Source: JAKFWI01 sp035549875 | GTDB taxonomy: Bacteria; Pseudomonadota; Alphaproteobacteria; Caulobacterales; Aquidulcibacteraceae | DNA: 64,000 nucleotides | Direction of reading: 5' to 3' | NCBI GenBank assembly: GCA_035549875.1 | Contig: DASZPV010000145.1 | Location: 1-64,000 of the forward strand | In this document: in pieces, positions 1 to 6,905 of the stretch | How positions within the stretch are numbered: the stretch's first letter is position 1 | Layout of the letters: every line of letters starts with the position of its first letter | Notes under the pieces: model-generated | The model's input: the letters and a program-made list of their open reading frames with translations, nothing else | What the model was told of the DNA's origin: nothing | The model's database searches: none | Position numbers and translations under genes: made by a program

Positions 1-1
1 C

Positions 2-292
2 AATGTGATGCCGCGCGGCGCCTTGCGCGCCACACGGCGCAGCGAGCCCTGCGCCGACCAGCGCGGCGGCGCGATTAACTTCAACGCCCTGCCGCTGGCG
101 CGCCGGCTCGAAGCGCTGCGCCGCGTGCTGGAAAATCCCGCACCCGCGCTGGCGCGGCTTTGCCGCCTGATCGCGGCGCGGCGCGAAGCGGTCGAAGCCG
201 CCTTCCGTCCCTACCGCCCGCGCGCGACCTGCGTGCAAGCCGCGCTCGCCGACGCGCAGCGCGAGATCGATCTTGCGTTCAATACGTCCTGA
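2..292 (+). CDS. Hypothetical protein, C-terminal fragment (gene enters from the left edge)
   Basis: The frame is open from the first bases of the window and ends at TGA 290-292, so only the last 96 or so residues are present. The segment is rich in Arg and Ala, with helical stretches (LARRLEALRRVLENP and AALADAQREIDLAF), and shows no motif I recognise. A GTG at 5 is in frame but is probably internal. It is followed by a REP-like repeat pair, consistent with the end of a transcription unit. The function is unknown; the reading frame itself is likely but not certain because the gene is truncated. Confidence 0.45.
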   Translation, partial: NVMPRGALRATRRSEPCADQRGGAINFNALPLARRLEALRRVLENPAPALARLCRLIAARREAVEAAFRPYRPRATCVQAALADAQREIDLAFNTS

Positions 293-352
293 TCCCGCGC
301 CAAAATCAGATCGTCCGCACACGGAGCGTAAGCCCGTGGCTATCGGCGTTCT

Positions 353-467
353 CTCTCCCGCGCGCGGGAGAGGGGCAGGGGTGAGGGAGTCGGCGCAGAA
401 CTCAACGTCAGCAGAACGGGCCCTCATCCGGCGCTGCGCGCCACCTTCTCCCGCACGCGGGAGAAGG
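353..467. repeat. REP-like inverted repeat pair (doublet)
   Basis: Two hairpin units face each other. The left unit (353-387) is a CTCTCCCGC/GCGGGAGAG hairpin followed by a tail ending GGGGTGAGGG. The right unit (421-467) starts CCCTCATCCGG and ends in a CTTCTCCCGC/GCGGGAGAAG hairpin, so its reverse complement resembles the left unit. A spacer of about 33 bases separates them. The same design occurs at 61561-61713. It fills the space between the first gene and the convergent gene ending at 484. Such doublets are typical of REP/BIME elements mobilised by RAYT transposases; no RAYT gene is in this window. Confidence 0.7.
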
Positions 468-483
468 ATAAATACGCGCGCCC

Positions 484-1158
484 CTACCCGCACACCTCAA
501 CCTGCCGCTGCACCTTTGCTTCCCAGCGGCATTCGGCGGAAAAATCGGCGACGCAGGTGGTGACGATGTCGTTGACCTTGTTGCACGAGCAATCCTGGTC
601 GCGCACTTTCCACACCGGATTGCGAAAATTGCCGCCGGAAGCGATGGCTTCGCAATTGGTCTTGGCTTGGTCGTTGGCCATTTTCTTCGCCGCGGCGCAG
701 GCCTGGGCTTCGGTTTTGCCATTGGTAGGAATGGAGCCCACGCCGCGCACCGACTGGTTGGACGCAATTGGCGTTTCCTCCCACGCCTCGCGCTGTTCCT
801 GATGGCACGTCAGCAGCGCATCGCGCGCGGTGGCCGCGTTCGGGCAATTGCTGAACGCGAGAATGTAGGAATTATAATCGGCGCGCGTCTTGCTCTCCTG
901 CGCTTTGCCCCACGCGACTTTTTCGGTCTCGGAAGAACATTCCTTCGCCTCCGTCGCCGGGCGCCCATTGCCCGGCGCCACGATCACCACCGGCGCCTTT
1001 TCGGGCGGATGGATCAGATCCTGCAACTGCGTCTTTCCGGTGGTGACCGCATAGATCTGGTAAGCCGCCGCCGCCGCGGCCGGTATGCCGGCCACCAACG
1101 CCAGCACCTTGATCGCGGTCCCGAGAAAATCCCCGCCGCCGCCCGCTTCCTTCGCCAT
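484..1158 (-). CDS. Membrane-anchored cysteine-rich hypothetical protein
   Basis: 224 residues. A single hydrophobic segment lies near residues 15-43, after a short Gly-rich start, so the protein is probably anchored in the inner membrane with the rest in the periplasm. About ten cysteines are spread through the soluble part (for example NCPN, LTCHQE, DCSCN, TTCVA), which suggests disulfides. The middle region (YNSYILAFSNCPNAATA) looks like a helical-repeat or caspase-linker type segment (see 'gets through N-C-P' pattern), and the C-terminal half resembles short secreted Cys-rich domains. I recognise no family with confidence. The ATG at 1158 is the only sensible start. It lies downstream of dcd on the same strand with a 43-base gap, so the two may be cotranscribed. 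Confidence 0.75.
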   Translation of the reverse strand: MAKEAGGGGDFLGTAIKVLALVAGIPAAAAAAYQIYAVTTGKTQLQDLIHPPEKAPVVIVAPGNGRPATEAKECSSETEKVAWGKAQESKTRADYNSYILAFSNCPNAATARDALLTCHQEQREAWEETPIASNQSVRGVGSIPTNGKTEAQACAAAKKMANDQAKTNCEAIASGGNFRNPVWKVRDQDCSCNKVNDIVTTCVADFSAECRWEAKVQRQVEVCG

Positions 1159-1201
1159 GGCCGTGTCCCCCCACGCAGAACCCGCGCCATATTACCCAGG
1201 A

Positions 1202-2221
1202 TCACCAGGGCGCAAAGTGCTTGCTCAGTTTCAGCCCCTGACCCTGGTAATTATTCACCCCGCTTTCGCCGTAGAGCCGCTTGGCCGGGGCCGAGAGCGG
1301 CTCGAACACCAGTTTGCCCACCGGCTGGCCATCTTCCAGGATGAACGGGGCGTCCCGCGCCCGCACTTCCAACACCGCCTTGCCCGGCTTGTCGATGCCA
1401 AAGCCGGGATCGAAAAAGCCGGCGTAATGCGCGCGGAACTCGCCAAGCTCCGGGCGGATCGGCGCCATCTCCGCCGCCTCGTCGGCCGGGATCAGCACGT
1501 TTTCCTTCGACGCGAAAATGTAAAATTCGCCCGGATCAAGCACCAGCGTGCCGCCGCGCGCCGCCAGCGGCTCCCAGAAATCGCGCGGATCGTAGGCGCC
1601 GATGCGTCCCAGATCGATCACTCCGGCATGGCGCTTGGCGCGAAAGCCCACCGGACCTTTCAGCGCCAGATCGATCGAGAAATTGGATTCATGTTTCGGA
1701 TGCGTCGGCCCGCGGCGAAACCGCAACTGGCTCAGCCGATCGCCCGGCCGCACCAGAATCGAAAACGTGCGCGGACAAATCTCCGCCCACAGCGGCCCCG
1801 CATAACCCGCCGGCACATGATCGAACGCGGTGGCGCCATCGACCGAAAGACGCGTGAATACGTCGATCCGCCCGGTCGAGCTTTTCGGGTTCGCCGCGCC
1901 ATGCAAAAAATCCGGCAGCTCGACTTCCTCCTGCAACGGCGCCAGATAAACGCAGCCCGTTTCCAGAACGGCGCCGCGCGAAATATCGATCTCGTGCATC
2001 ACCAGATCGCGCGTCAGCCGCTCTGCGACCTTGACGCCGGCGCCGGGCAAAAAGCTGGCGCGCACGCGAAACACTTTGTCGGACAAGCGCAGGTCGAGGC
2101 TGGCGGGCTGAATCTGGTCGGCCACGAACGGGGCGGCGGCGCTCACCCAGCCGTGCTCAGCCGCCTTCTCGATCTCGCCGTCCGGCAGAACGCCGTCCGG
2201 CAGAACGCCGTGGGTGGGCAT
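1202..2221 (-). CDS. dcd: 2'-deoxycytidine 5'-triphosphate deaminase, two-domain form
   Basis: Deaminates dCTP to dUTP, supplying dUMP for thymidylate synthesis. 339 residues, the long alphaproteobacterial form in which two dUTPase-fold domains are joined, rather than the roughly 190-residue enterobacterial Dcd. Diagnostic segments are QPASLDLRLSD near residue 40, SSTGRIDVFTRL in the first half (the conserved Ser-Arg region), and FSILVRPGDRLSQLRFRRG. The N-terminus carries VLPDG twice, encoded by a perfect 15-base tandem duplication at 2177-2206. The start is ATG at 2221 with AGGAG about nine bases upstream. Gene identity is firm; cotranscription with the Cys-rich gene downstream is inferred from spacing. 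Confidence 0.9.
   Translation of the reverse strand: MPTHGVLPDGVLPDGEIEKAAEHGWVSAAAPFVADQIQPASLDLRLSDKVFRVRASFLPGAGVKVAERLTRDLVMHEIDISRGAVLETGCVYLAPLQEEVELPDFLHGAANPKSSTGRIDVFTRLSVDGATAFDHVPAGYAGPLWAEICPRTFSILVRPGDRLSQLRFRRGPTHPKHESNFSIDLALKGPVGFRAKRHAGVIDLGRIGAYDPRDFWEPLAARGGTLVLDPGEFYIFASKENVLIPADEAAEMAPIRPELGEFRAHYAGFFDPGFGIDKPGKAVLEVRARDAPFILEDGQPVGKLVFEPLSAPAKRLYGESGVNNYQGQGLKLSKHFAPW
2177..2206. repeat. Perfect 15 bp tandem duplication inside the dcd N-terminus
   Basis: The unit GCCGTCCGGCAGAAC occurs at 2177-2191 and again at 2192-2206, in frame, and encodes VLPDG twice. The rest of dcd reads normally, so the protein should tolerate the five extra residues. Two identical copies with no drift suggest a recent slipped-strand event. 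Confidence 0.85.
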
Positions 2222-2293
2222 CGCGATTCGCTCCTGCGTTAATTTGCTGACGTGATGTCAACGCGTTGTCCACTCCCCGCCCGCCTTGCGGCG

Positions 2294-2527
2294 CCGGGTC
2301 GGGCAGAGCCACGGATTGATAAGGCTCTATGTTGAGTCCGGTCGATCGGTCGTCCCCCTCCTCTATCTCCTCCCCACAAGGGGGAGGAGAAGCGCTCCTT
2401 CTGCATGCGCATCGGACATACCTCCCGCCATCAAGCACCTTCCTCCCCCCTCGTGGGGGAGGAATGAGGTGGGGGGGAACAACCGATCGACGAGGCGCTA
2501 CGTTGGGTCCGGTTCCGCCCGACCCGG
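2294..2527. repeat. Long imperfect inverted repeat, MITE/REP-like element
   Basis: The left end CCGGGTCGGGCAGAGCC (2294-2310) is matched by GGTTCCGCCCGACCCGG (2511-2527); the reverse complements agree at 15 of 17 positions. Inside, GTCGATCGGT (2341-2350) pairs with ACCGATCGAC (2482-2491), and each half carries its own palindrome, around CCTCCCCACAAGGGGGAGG (2369-2387) and around CCTCCCCCCTCGTGGGGGAGG (about 2443-2463). The whole 234 bp could fold into one long cruciform. No coding sequence is apparent and no target duplication is obvious. Together with the riboswitch and promoter it accounts for the gene-free stretch from 2222 to 2708. Confidence 0.7.
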
Positions 2528-2550
2528 ACCCTGCAAGAAGACGGTTCAAC

Positions 2551-2578
2551 TTGACCACACGGAGCCCTCTGCTAAACG
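2551..2578 (+). promoter_or_regulatory. Candidate sigma70 promoter for metZ
   Basis: TTGACC (2551-2556), a 16-base spacer, then TAAACG (2573-2578). A start site about seven bases downstream (near 2585) would coincide with the first base of the SAM-II aptamer, which supports the pairing of promoter and riboswitch. The match at -10 is weak, so this is a prediction. Confidence 0.5.
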
Positions 2579-2583
2579 CCTCT

Positions 2584-2632
2584 TGCGCCGATTTGAGTTC
2601 AGCTTGCGGGCGCGGAATAAATGCCGCTAAAG
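2584..2632 (+). ncRNA. SAM-II riboswitch upstream of metZ
   Basis: The conserved parts of the alphaproteobacterial SAM-II (metA) aptamer appear in order and with correct spacing. The P1 5' arm GCGCC (2585-2589) pairs perfectly with GGCGC (2609-2613); GATTT (2590-2594) and TTGC (2604-2607) lie in the first loop; AATAAAT (2616-2622) follows P1; and the hallmark GCTAAAG (2626-2632) closes the element. AGC at 2601-2603 could pair with GCT at 2626-2628 as part of the pseudoknot. SAM-II elements sense S-adenosylmethionine and repress methionine biosynthesis genes. The next gene is metZ, whose ATG is 77 bases downstream with AAGGA at 2698-2702. Position, motif order and target gene all agree. Confidence 0.88.
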
Positions 2633-2708
2633 CGAAGAAACGGGCCCCTCGCCCGCTCTTCCACGCAAGCCATACGATGGGCGCGTTGAAAGACGTGAAG
2701 GACGTTTC

Positions 2709-3905
2709 ATGGCTGAGAAAGACGAGGCCGAGAAAAACTGGCGCCCCGCCACCAAACTGGTCCGCGGCGGGCAGACGCGCAGCCAGCACAAGGAAACCGC
2801 CGAGGCCATCTTCATGACCTCCGGCTTTGTCTATGACAGCGCCGCGGAGGCCGACGCCCGCTTTGCCGGCGCCAGCCCCGGCTATCTTTACGGCCGCTAC
2901 GCCAACCCCACGATCCGCATGTTCGAAGAGCGCCTCATGGCTCTCGAAGGCGCCGAGGAATGCATCGCCGTGGGCAGCGGCATGGCGGCGGTGAACACCG
3001 CCCTGCTCGCCAATGTGAAGGCGGGAGACCGCGTGATCGGCGCGCGGGCGATGTTTGCGTCGTGCCTGTGGATTTTGGATACGCTGCTGCCGCGCCTTGG
3101 CGTGGATGTCGTCTGGGTCGATGGCGACGACCTCAATCAGTGGCGCGAGGCGGCGAAAAAGCCAGTGAAGCTGGCGCTGATCGAGACGCCGTCCAACCCG
3201 GTGCTCGGCGCGGTGGATATCGCGGCGGTCGCGGAGATCGTGCACAAGGCCGGCGGCTGGCTGATTGTCGATAACGTATTTGCGTCCGTCGTGCTGCAAA
3301 AGCCGCTGACGTTCGGCGCCGACCTTGTCGTCTATTCCACCACAAAACATATCGACGGCCAGGGCCGCACGCTCGGCGGCGCGATCCTGGGAGACAAAGC
3401 CAAGATCGACGAAAATATCCGCGAATTCCTGCGCCACACGGGACCGGCGATTTCGCCGTTCAATGCGTGGGTTTGCCTGAAGGGCCTGGAGACAATTACG
3501 CTCCGCGTCGAACAGATGAGCCGCAACGCCGCGCTCGTCGCCGATGCGCTGGCGCGCCATCCGAAGGTCGAGCGGCTGTTTTATCCCGGGCGCGACGATC
3601 ATCCCCAGCGCGCGATCCACAAAAAGCAGATGAGCGCCGGCGGCACGCTGGTTTCGTTCGATGTAAAGGGCGGCCGTGAAGGGGCCTGGAAATTCCTCGA
3701 CGCGCTGGCGCTGATCGACATTTCCAACAATCTCGGCGACGCAAAATCCCTCGCGACGCATCCGCAAACGACGACGCACCGGCGCATCAGCGAAGAGGCG
3801 CGCGCCCATATCGGCGTGAACCCCGGATCGATCCGCCTTTCCGTCGGCCTGGAAGACGCGCAGGACTTGATCGGCGATCTGACGCAGGCTTTGGCAAAAG
3901 CATGA
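2709..3905 (+). CDS. metZ: O-succinylhomoserine sulfhydrylase
   Basis: PLP-dependent enzyme of the Cys/Met metabolism family that makes homocysteine from O-succinylhomoserine and sulfide in methionine synthesis. 398 residues, the usual length. Visible features are the cofactor-binding segment GYLYGRYANPT (58-68), AVGSGMAAV (87-95), the substrate/PLP segment LIETPSNP (157-164), and YSTTKHIDGQG (209-219) with Lys213 as the Schiff-base lysine. The late DAKSLATHPQTTTH motif is typical of this family. The start is ATG 2709 with AAGGA six bases upstream. It is preceded by a SAM-II riboswitch and followed by apaG through an ATGA overlap, so it should be repressed when SAM is plentiful. The choice of MetZ over cystathionine enzymes rests on overall sequence resemblance and the riboswitch. 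Confidence 0.93.
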   Translation: MAEKDEAEKNWRPATKLVRGGQTRSQHKETAEAIFMTSGFVYDSAAEADARFAGASPGYLYGRYANPTIRMFEERLMALEGAEECIAVGSGMAAVNTALLANVKAGDRVIGARAMFASCLWILDTLLPRLGVDVVWVDGDDLNQWREAAKKPVKLALIETPSNPVLGAVDIAAVAEIVHKAGGWLIVDNVFASVVLQKPLTFGADLVVYSTTKHIDGQGRTLGGAILGDKAKIDENIREFLRHTGPAISPFNAWVCLKGLETITLRVEQMSRNAALVADALARHPKVERLFYPGRDDHPQRAIHKKQMSAGGTLVSFDVKGGREGAWKFLDALALIDISNNLGDAKSLATHPQTTTHRRISEEARAHIGVNPGSIRLSVGLEDAQDLIGDLTQALAKA

Positions 3906-4309
3906 GCACGCCGCTTTATGAAAGAGAGACGAACGGCGTGCGCGTACGCGCCGCGCCCTCGTTTCTCGATCACGAATCCAATCCGGCGGAAAACCGCTAC
4001 GTCTGGGCCTACACGATCGAAATCGTAAACGAGCGCGCCCGCGCCGTGCGCCTGATGCACCGCTACTGGCGGATCACGGATGCGGCGGGCCTGACGCAGG
4101 AAGTCCGCGGTCCCGGCGTCGTCGGCAAGCAGCCGCTGATCGAGCCGGGCGAAGCCTTCAGCTATACGAGCGCCTGCCCGCTCGCCGCGCCCGCCGGCAT
4201 GATGCAGGGCGTCTACGACATGATCGATTCCGCCGACGGCGCCCATCTCGAAATCGAAATTCCCGCCTTCGCGCTCGACAGCCCGTTCGCCAGCCGCCTG
4301 GCGAACTAG
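3902..4309 (+). CDS. apaG: ApaG domain protein
   Basis: 135 residues, close to the 125-130 typical of ApaG, a small beta-sandwich (fibronectin III-like) protein associated in enterobacteria with cobalt/magnesium homeostasis and Ap4A metabolism; its biochemical role remains unclear. Diagnostic stretches are NRYVWAYTIEIVN (31-43), LMHRYWRITDA (50-60), VRGPGVVGKQPLIEPGE (about 68-84) and SYTSACPL. ATGA overlaps the metZ stop, which implies translational coupling and probable control by the same SAM-II element. The metZ-apaG pairing recurs in alphaproteobacteria. Confidence 0.93.
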   Translation: MSTPLYERETNGVRVRAAPSFLDHESNPAENRYVWAYTIEIVNERARAVRLMHRYWRITDAAGLTQEVRGPGVVGKQPLIEPGEAFSYTSACPLAAPAGMMQGVYDMIDSADGAHLEIEIPAFALDSPFASRLAN

Positions 4310-4405
4310 ATGAGACCCCCACTTCTCGGCCCCGGTTTCGCGCAGCGAAGACCGTGGTCCATAAACGCAAACGCTAGATATTGTCCTGCATCGACTGGGA
4401 TTATG

Positions 4406-4427
4406 GGCCCCCGCCTGCGCGGGGGCC
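4406..4427. repeat. GC-rich perfect hairpin, REP-like
   Basis: GGCCCCCGC (4406-4414) and GCGGGGGCC (4419-4427) form a 9 bp stem with a CTGC loop in the 146-base gap between apaG and the HAD gene. No T-run follows (GAGAGC), so a rho-independent terminator is unlikely. The sequence style, an AT-containing lead followed by a palindrome of this kind, is typical of intergenic palindromic repeats. No second copy was found in this window. Confidence 0.5.
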
Positions 4428-4455
4428 GAGAGCGCTTGCCCGGCGCCAGTGCGCA

Positions 4456-5313
4456 ATGAGCCCGCAAATCCTCTCCACGCTCGACGACATCCTCGCCGAT
4501 TACGACGCGCTGTATTGCGACATCTGGGGCGTGATCCATAACGGCCGCGGCGTCTACAAGCCGGCCTGCGATGCGCTGTTGCGCGCGCGCGCCGCGGGCA
4601 AGCTCGTGGTGCTGATCACCAATGCGCCCAAGCCGCGCGATCCGATCCCCGGCCAGCTCGCGCGCCTCGGCGCGCCTGCGGAGATATACGATGCGATCGT
4701 CACCTCGGGCGATGCAACGCGCGCCGAACTCGCTGCCCGCGCGCCCGGCCCGATGTACAAGATCGGGCCCGATCACGACCGCGATCTATGGGCCGGGCTC
4801 GGCTTGCAGCAGGCCGGTTTGAGCGATGCGCAATTCCTCGCCGTGTCAGGCCTCAACGACGACAAAACGGAAACGCCGGCCGATTACGCTGACATTTTGC
4901 GCGCCGCGCACGCGCGCAACCTTGAACTGATCTGCGCCAACCCCGACATTATCGTGCAAGTCGGCGACCGGCTCGTCTGGTGCGCGGGGGCGCTTGCGCG
5001 CGACTATGAGCGCATGGGCGGACGCGTGATCATGGCCGGCAAACCGTTCGACCCGATCTACCAGCAAGCCGCCCGCGAATGCGCGCGCATCGCCGGGCGC
5101 ACAATCGCGCCAGCGCGCATTCTCGCTATCGGCGACGGCATCGGCACCGACGTGCGCGGCGCCAATGGGCGGGGGCTCGACTGCCTGTTCATCGCCTCAG
5201 GCATGCATGGCGAAAAGCTGACAAGCCAAGGGCGACTCGATACAGCCAAGGTCGAGGCCGCGCTCGCCGCCGAGGGCGCGCACGCCCGCTACGTCATGAC
5301 CGCCCTTGCCTAG
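4456..5313 (+). CDS. HAD-superfamily class IIA hydrolase (TIGR01459-like)
   Basis: 285 residues. Motif I is CDIWGVIHNG (21-30) with Asp22 as the nucleophile; DxW in place of DxD is normal for this subgroup. Motif II is VVLITNAPKPR (51-61), followed by a C2 cap, GKPFDPIY (Lys of motif III), and motif IV ILAIGDGIGTDVRGAN. The relatives are NagD-like sugar or nucleotide phosphatases; the substrate is not known. I chose ATG 4456 because earlier in-frame codons fall in the repeat-like leader and homologues begin just before the HAD motif. The next gene is a lipoprotein on the same strand 85 bases away. Confidence 0.85.
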   Translation: MSPQILSTLDDILADYDALYCDIWGVIHNGRGVYKPACDALLRARAAGKLVVLITNAPKPRDPIPGQLARLGAPAEIYDAIVTSGDATRAELAARAPGPMYKIGPDHDRDLWAGLGLQQAGLSDAQFLAVSGLNDDKTETPADYADILRAAHARNLELICANPDIIVQVGDRLVWCAGALARDYERMGGRVIMAGKPFDPIYQQAARECARIAGRTIAPARILAIGDGIGTDVRGANGRGLDCLFIASGMHGEKLTSQGRLDTAKVEAALAAEGAHARYVMTALA

Positions 5314-5398
5314 GGTCGGGTTTAGGCAGTTTGTCCCCTTGCCGCCTGCCTCGCGCTGCGCCAGTTTCCCGCCGCGCGAAGAGATAGGGATTGGCGTG

Positions 5399-5929
5399 AT
5401 GCGTGCGTTTTTACTTGGCCTGACCGCCCTTGCACTCGCCGCCTGTTCGCGGCCCCCGGAGGCGGCGCCCGCCACGCCGCCGGAAGTTCAGCGCCTTGTC
5501 GACGAAGCCGAAATCGTCAAGCTCGCGGCCTCGCTTGACGACGCCGTCGACCGCAAGGACTGGGCGGCGGCGCGCGCCTGTTTCGAAGACGAAGTGGATG
5601 TCGATTTTTCCTCGCTCGGCGGCACGCCGAGCCGCATCACCGCCACCGGCCTCGTCGGCAATTGGCAGACGGCGCTGACGCCGGAAAAGCAAAGCTTTCA
5701 CCTGCGCGGCGATCCGGTGGTGACGATTGCCGGCGATGCCGCCACGATGGTTTCGCACGGCTACGCCTGGAACAAACTCACCACCGCCAAGGGTGAACCG
5801 CTCTGGGAGGTGTGGGGCGTGTACGAACACCGCTTCGCACGCTCGCCGCAGGGCTGGCGCATCAGCGGCATGAAATTCGTCAAAACGCATGAGCGCGGCG
5901 ATCCCTCCGTGCGCGGCGGCTCGGGCTGA
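5399..5929 (+). CDS. SnoaL-like (NTF2 fold) lipoprotein
   Basis: 176 residues. The N-terminus MRAFLLGLTALALAAC is a lipoprotein signal with lipobox LAAC, the Cys being residue 16; this fixes the start at ATG 5399 rather than an upstream codon overlapping the HAD gene. The mature part reads as a SnoaL/polyketide-cyclase-like domain: EAEIVKLAASLDDAVDRKDW, then a beta region with FEDEVDVDFSSLGG, VTIAGDAATMVSHGYAW and WRISGMKFVKTHERG. These folds often act as isomerases, dehydratases or ligand binders; no catalytic residue can be named. It is probably anchored in an outer or inner membrane leaflet facing the periplasm. Confidence 0.8.
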   Translation: MRAFLLGLTALALAACSRPPEAAPATPPEVQRLVDEAEIVKLAASLDDAVDRKDWAAARACFEDEVDVDFSSLGGTPSRITATGLVGNWQTALTPEKQSFHLRGDPVVTIAGDAATMVSHGYAWNKLTTAKGEPLWEVWGVYEHRFARSPQGWRISGMKFVKTHERGDPSVRGGSG

Positions 5930-5969
5930 ACGGAAAACTTATCCTACAGCGCCGGAACGGTGGTAGTGT

Positions 5970-6347
5970 TCAATCGCCCAAAACGGCGGCGATCTTGGAC
6001 TTGAGCGTGACCGCGTTGAACGGCTTGACGATATAATTGTCCACGCCCGCGCCCTTGGCGACCATCACCTTGTCGCCCTTGGATTCGGCGCTGACCATGA
6101 TGAAGGGCGTTTCCTTGAGCATCTCGTCCTTGCGCATTTCGCGCACCAGTTCGAGCCCGCTCATCGGCTCCATGTACCAGTCGGAAATGACCAGGCCGAA
6201 GGGCTTTTCGCGCATGCGCGTGAGCGCCAGGCCGCCATCCTGGGCCTCTTCGACATTCGTAAAGCCGATCTGCTTCAGCAGATTCTTCAGGATGCGGACG
6301 ATCGTCGCGTGATCGTCAACCACCAGAATCGGCAGGCCAGCGTCCAA
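5970..6347 (-). CDS. CheY-like single-domain response regulator
   Basis: 125 residues, only a receiver domain. The acidic pocket is Asp11/Asp12 (ILVVDDH), the phosphoacceptor is Asp56 (LVISDWYM), the Ser/Thr switch is Ser86 (IMVSAES), and the conserved lysine is Lys108 (IVKPFN). No output domain is present, so it must act by protein contact, for example at the flagellar switch or in a phosphorelay. No che or flagellar gene is nearby. It is divergent from the MaoC gene, with a gap of 121 bases. Confidence 0.9.
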   Translation of the reverse strand: MDAGLPILVVDDHATIVRILKNLLKQIGFTNVEEAQDGGLALTRMREKPFGLVISDWYMEPMSGLELVREMRKDEMLKETPFIMVSAESKGDKVMVAKGAGVDNYIVKPFNAVTLKSKIAAVLGD

Positions 6348-6468
6348 AGCCGTGGGTCCCCGTGTTAAGCTTTAAGCGCCCAAATCGGGGCTTGCGCCGT
6401 CCGCGCGAATGGCAGCATAGGGGCGGCACCGTTAAAGAACCGGTAAACATTTGGACCCGCGCTTGGCC

Positions 6469-6903
6469 ATGACGCGCTATTTTGAAGATTTGTCCGTCGG
6501 CATGGCCGCCGAAGCCACGCGCCTGGTGTCCGAAGCGGACGTGGCCGCCTTCGCCGCCGTGTCCGGAGATCACAATCCCGTCCATATGGACGCCGCCTAC
6601 GCCGCGGCGACGCCGTTTCGCGCGCGCATAGCGCACGGCGCGCTAATCGCCTCGTTCGTCTCGGCGCTGATGGCCGCGGAGGTGCCCGGTCCGGGGGGAA
6701 TTTATATTTCCCAGACGGTGAATTTCCGCCGGCCCGTGAAGATCGGCGACGAAGTCGCCACCAAGGTTTCCATTGCCGCGCTAGACGTGACCAAGTCCCA
6801 CGTCACCATCGCCTTTGAATGTTCCGTCGCCGGACGAACCGTGATGGACGGAGAAGCGCTGGTGATCGTGCCGCGGCGCCGGCGCGCGCGCGCGAGCGTC
6901 TGA
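6469..6903 (+). CDS. MaoC-like (R)-specific enoyl-CoA hydratase
   Basis: 144 residues forming a single hot-dog domain. The hydratase-2 motif is in SGDHNPVHMD (32-41), with Asp34 and His39 as the expected catalytic pair, followed by RIAHGALIASFVSALMA. This family hydrates trans-2-enoyl-CoA to (R)-3-hydroxyacyl-CoA and often links beta-oxidation to polyhydroxyalkanoate synthesis; no PHA gene is in the window. I prefer ATG 6469 over a TTG at 6451, since homologues begin near xxRYFEDLxVG. ribF begins three bases after its stop. Confidence 0.88.
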   Translation: MTRYFEDLSVGMAAEATRLVSEADVAAFAAVSGDHNPVHMDAAYAAATPFRARIAHGALIASFVSALMAAEVPGPGGIYISQTVNFRRPVKIGDEVATKVSIAALDVTKSHVTIAFECSVAGRTVMDGEALVIVPRRRRARASV

Positions 6904-6905
6904 GC

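Noticed and set aside
2233..2261. Perfect TTGACA on the minus strand (2256-2261) as a dcd promoter
   Set aside because: No acceptable -10 box lies 16-18 bases downstream; that position falls in the ribosome site just before the ATG.
2157..3809. Very long open frame antisense to metZ, and many similar frames opposite argD, yidC, fadB-like, dapE and others
   Set aside because: The GC-rich third codon positions of the real genes keep the opposite frames open; the products are low-complexity Arg/Ala/His-rich sequence without motifs.
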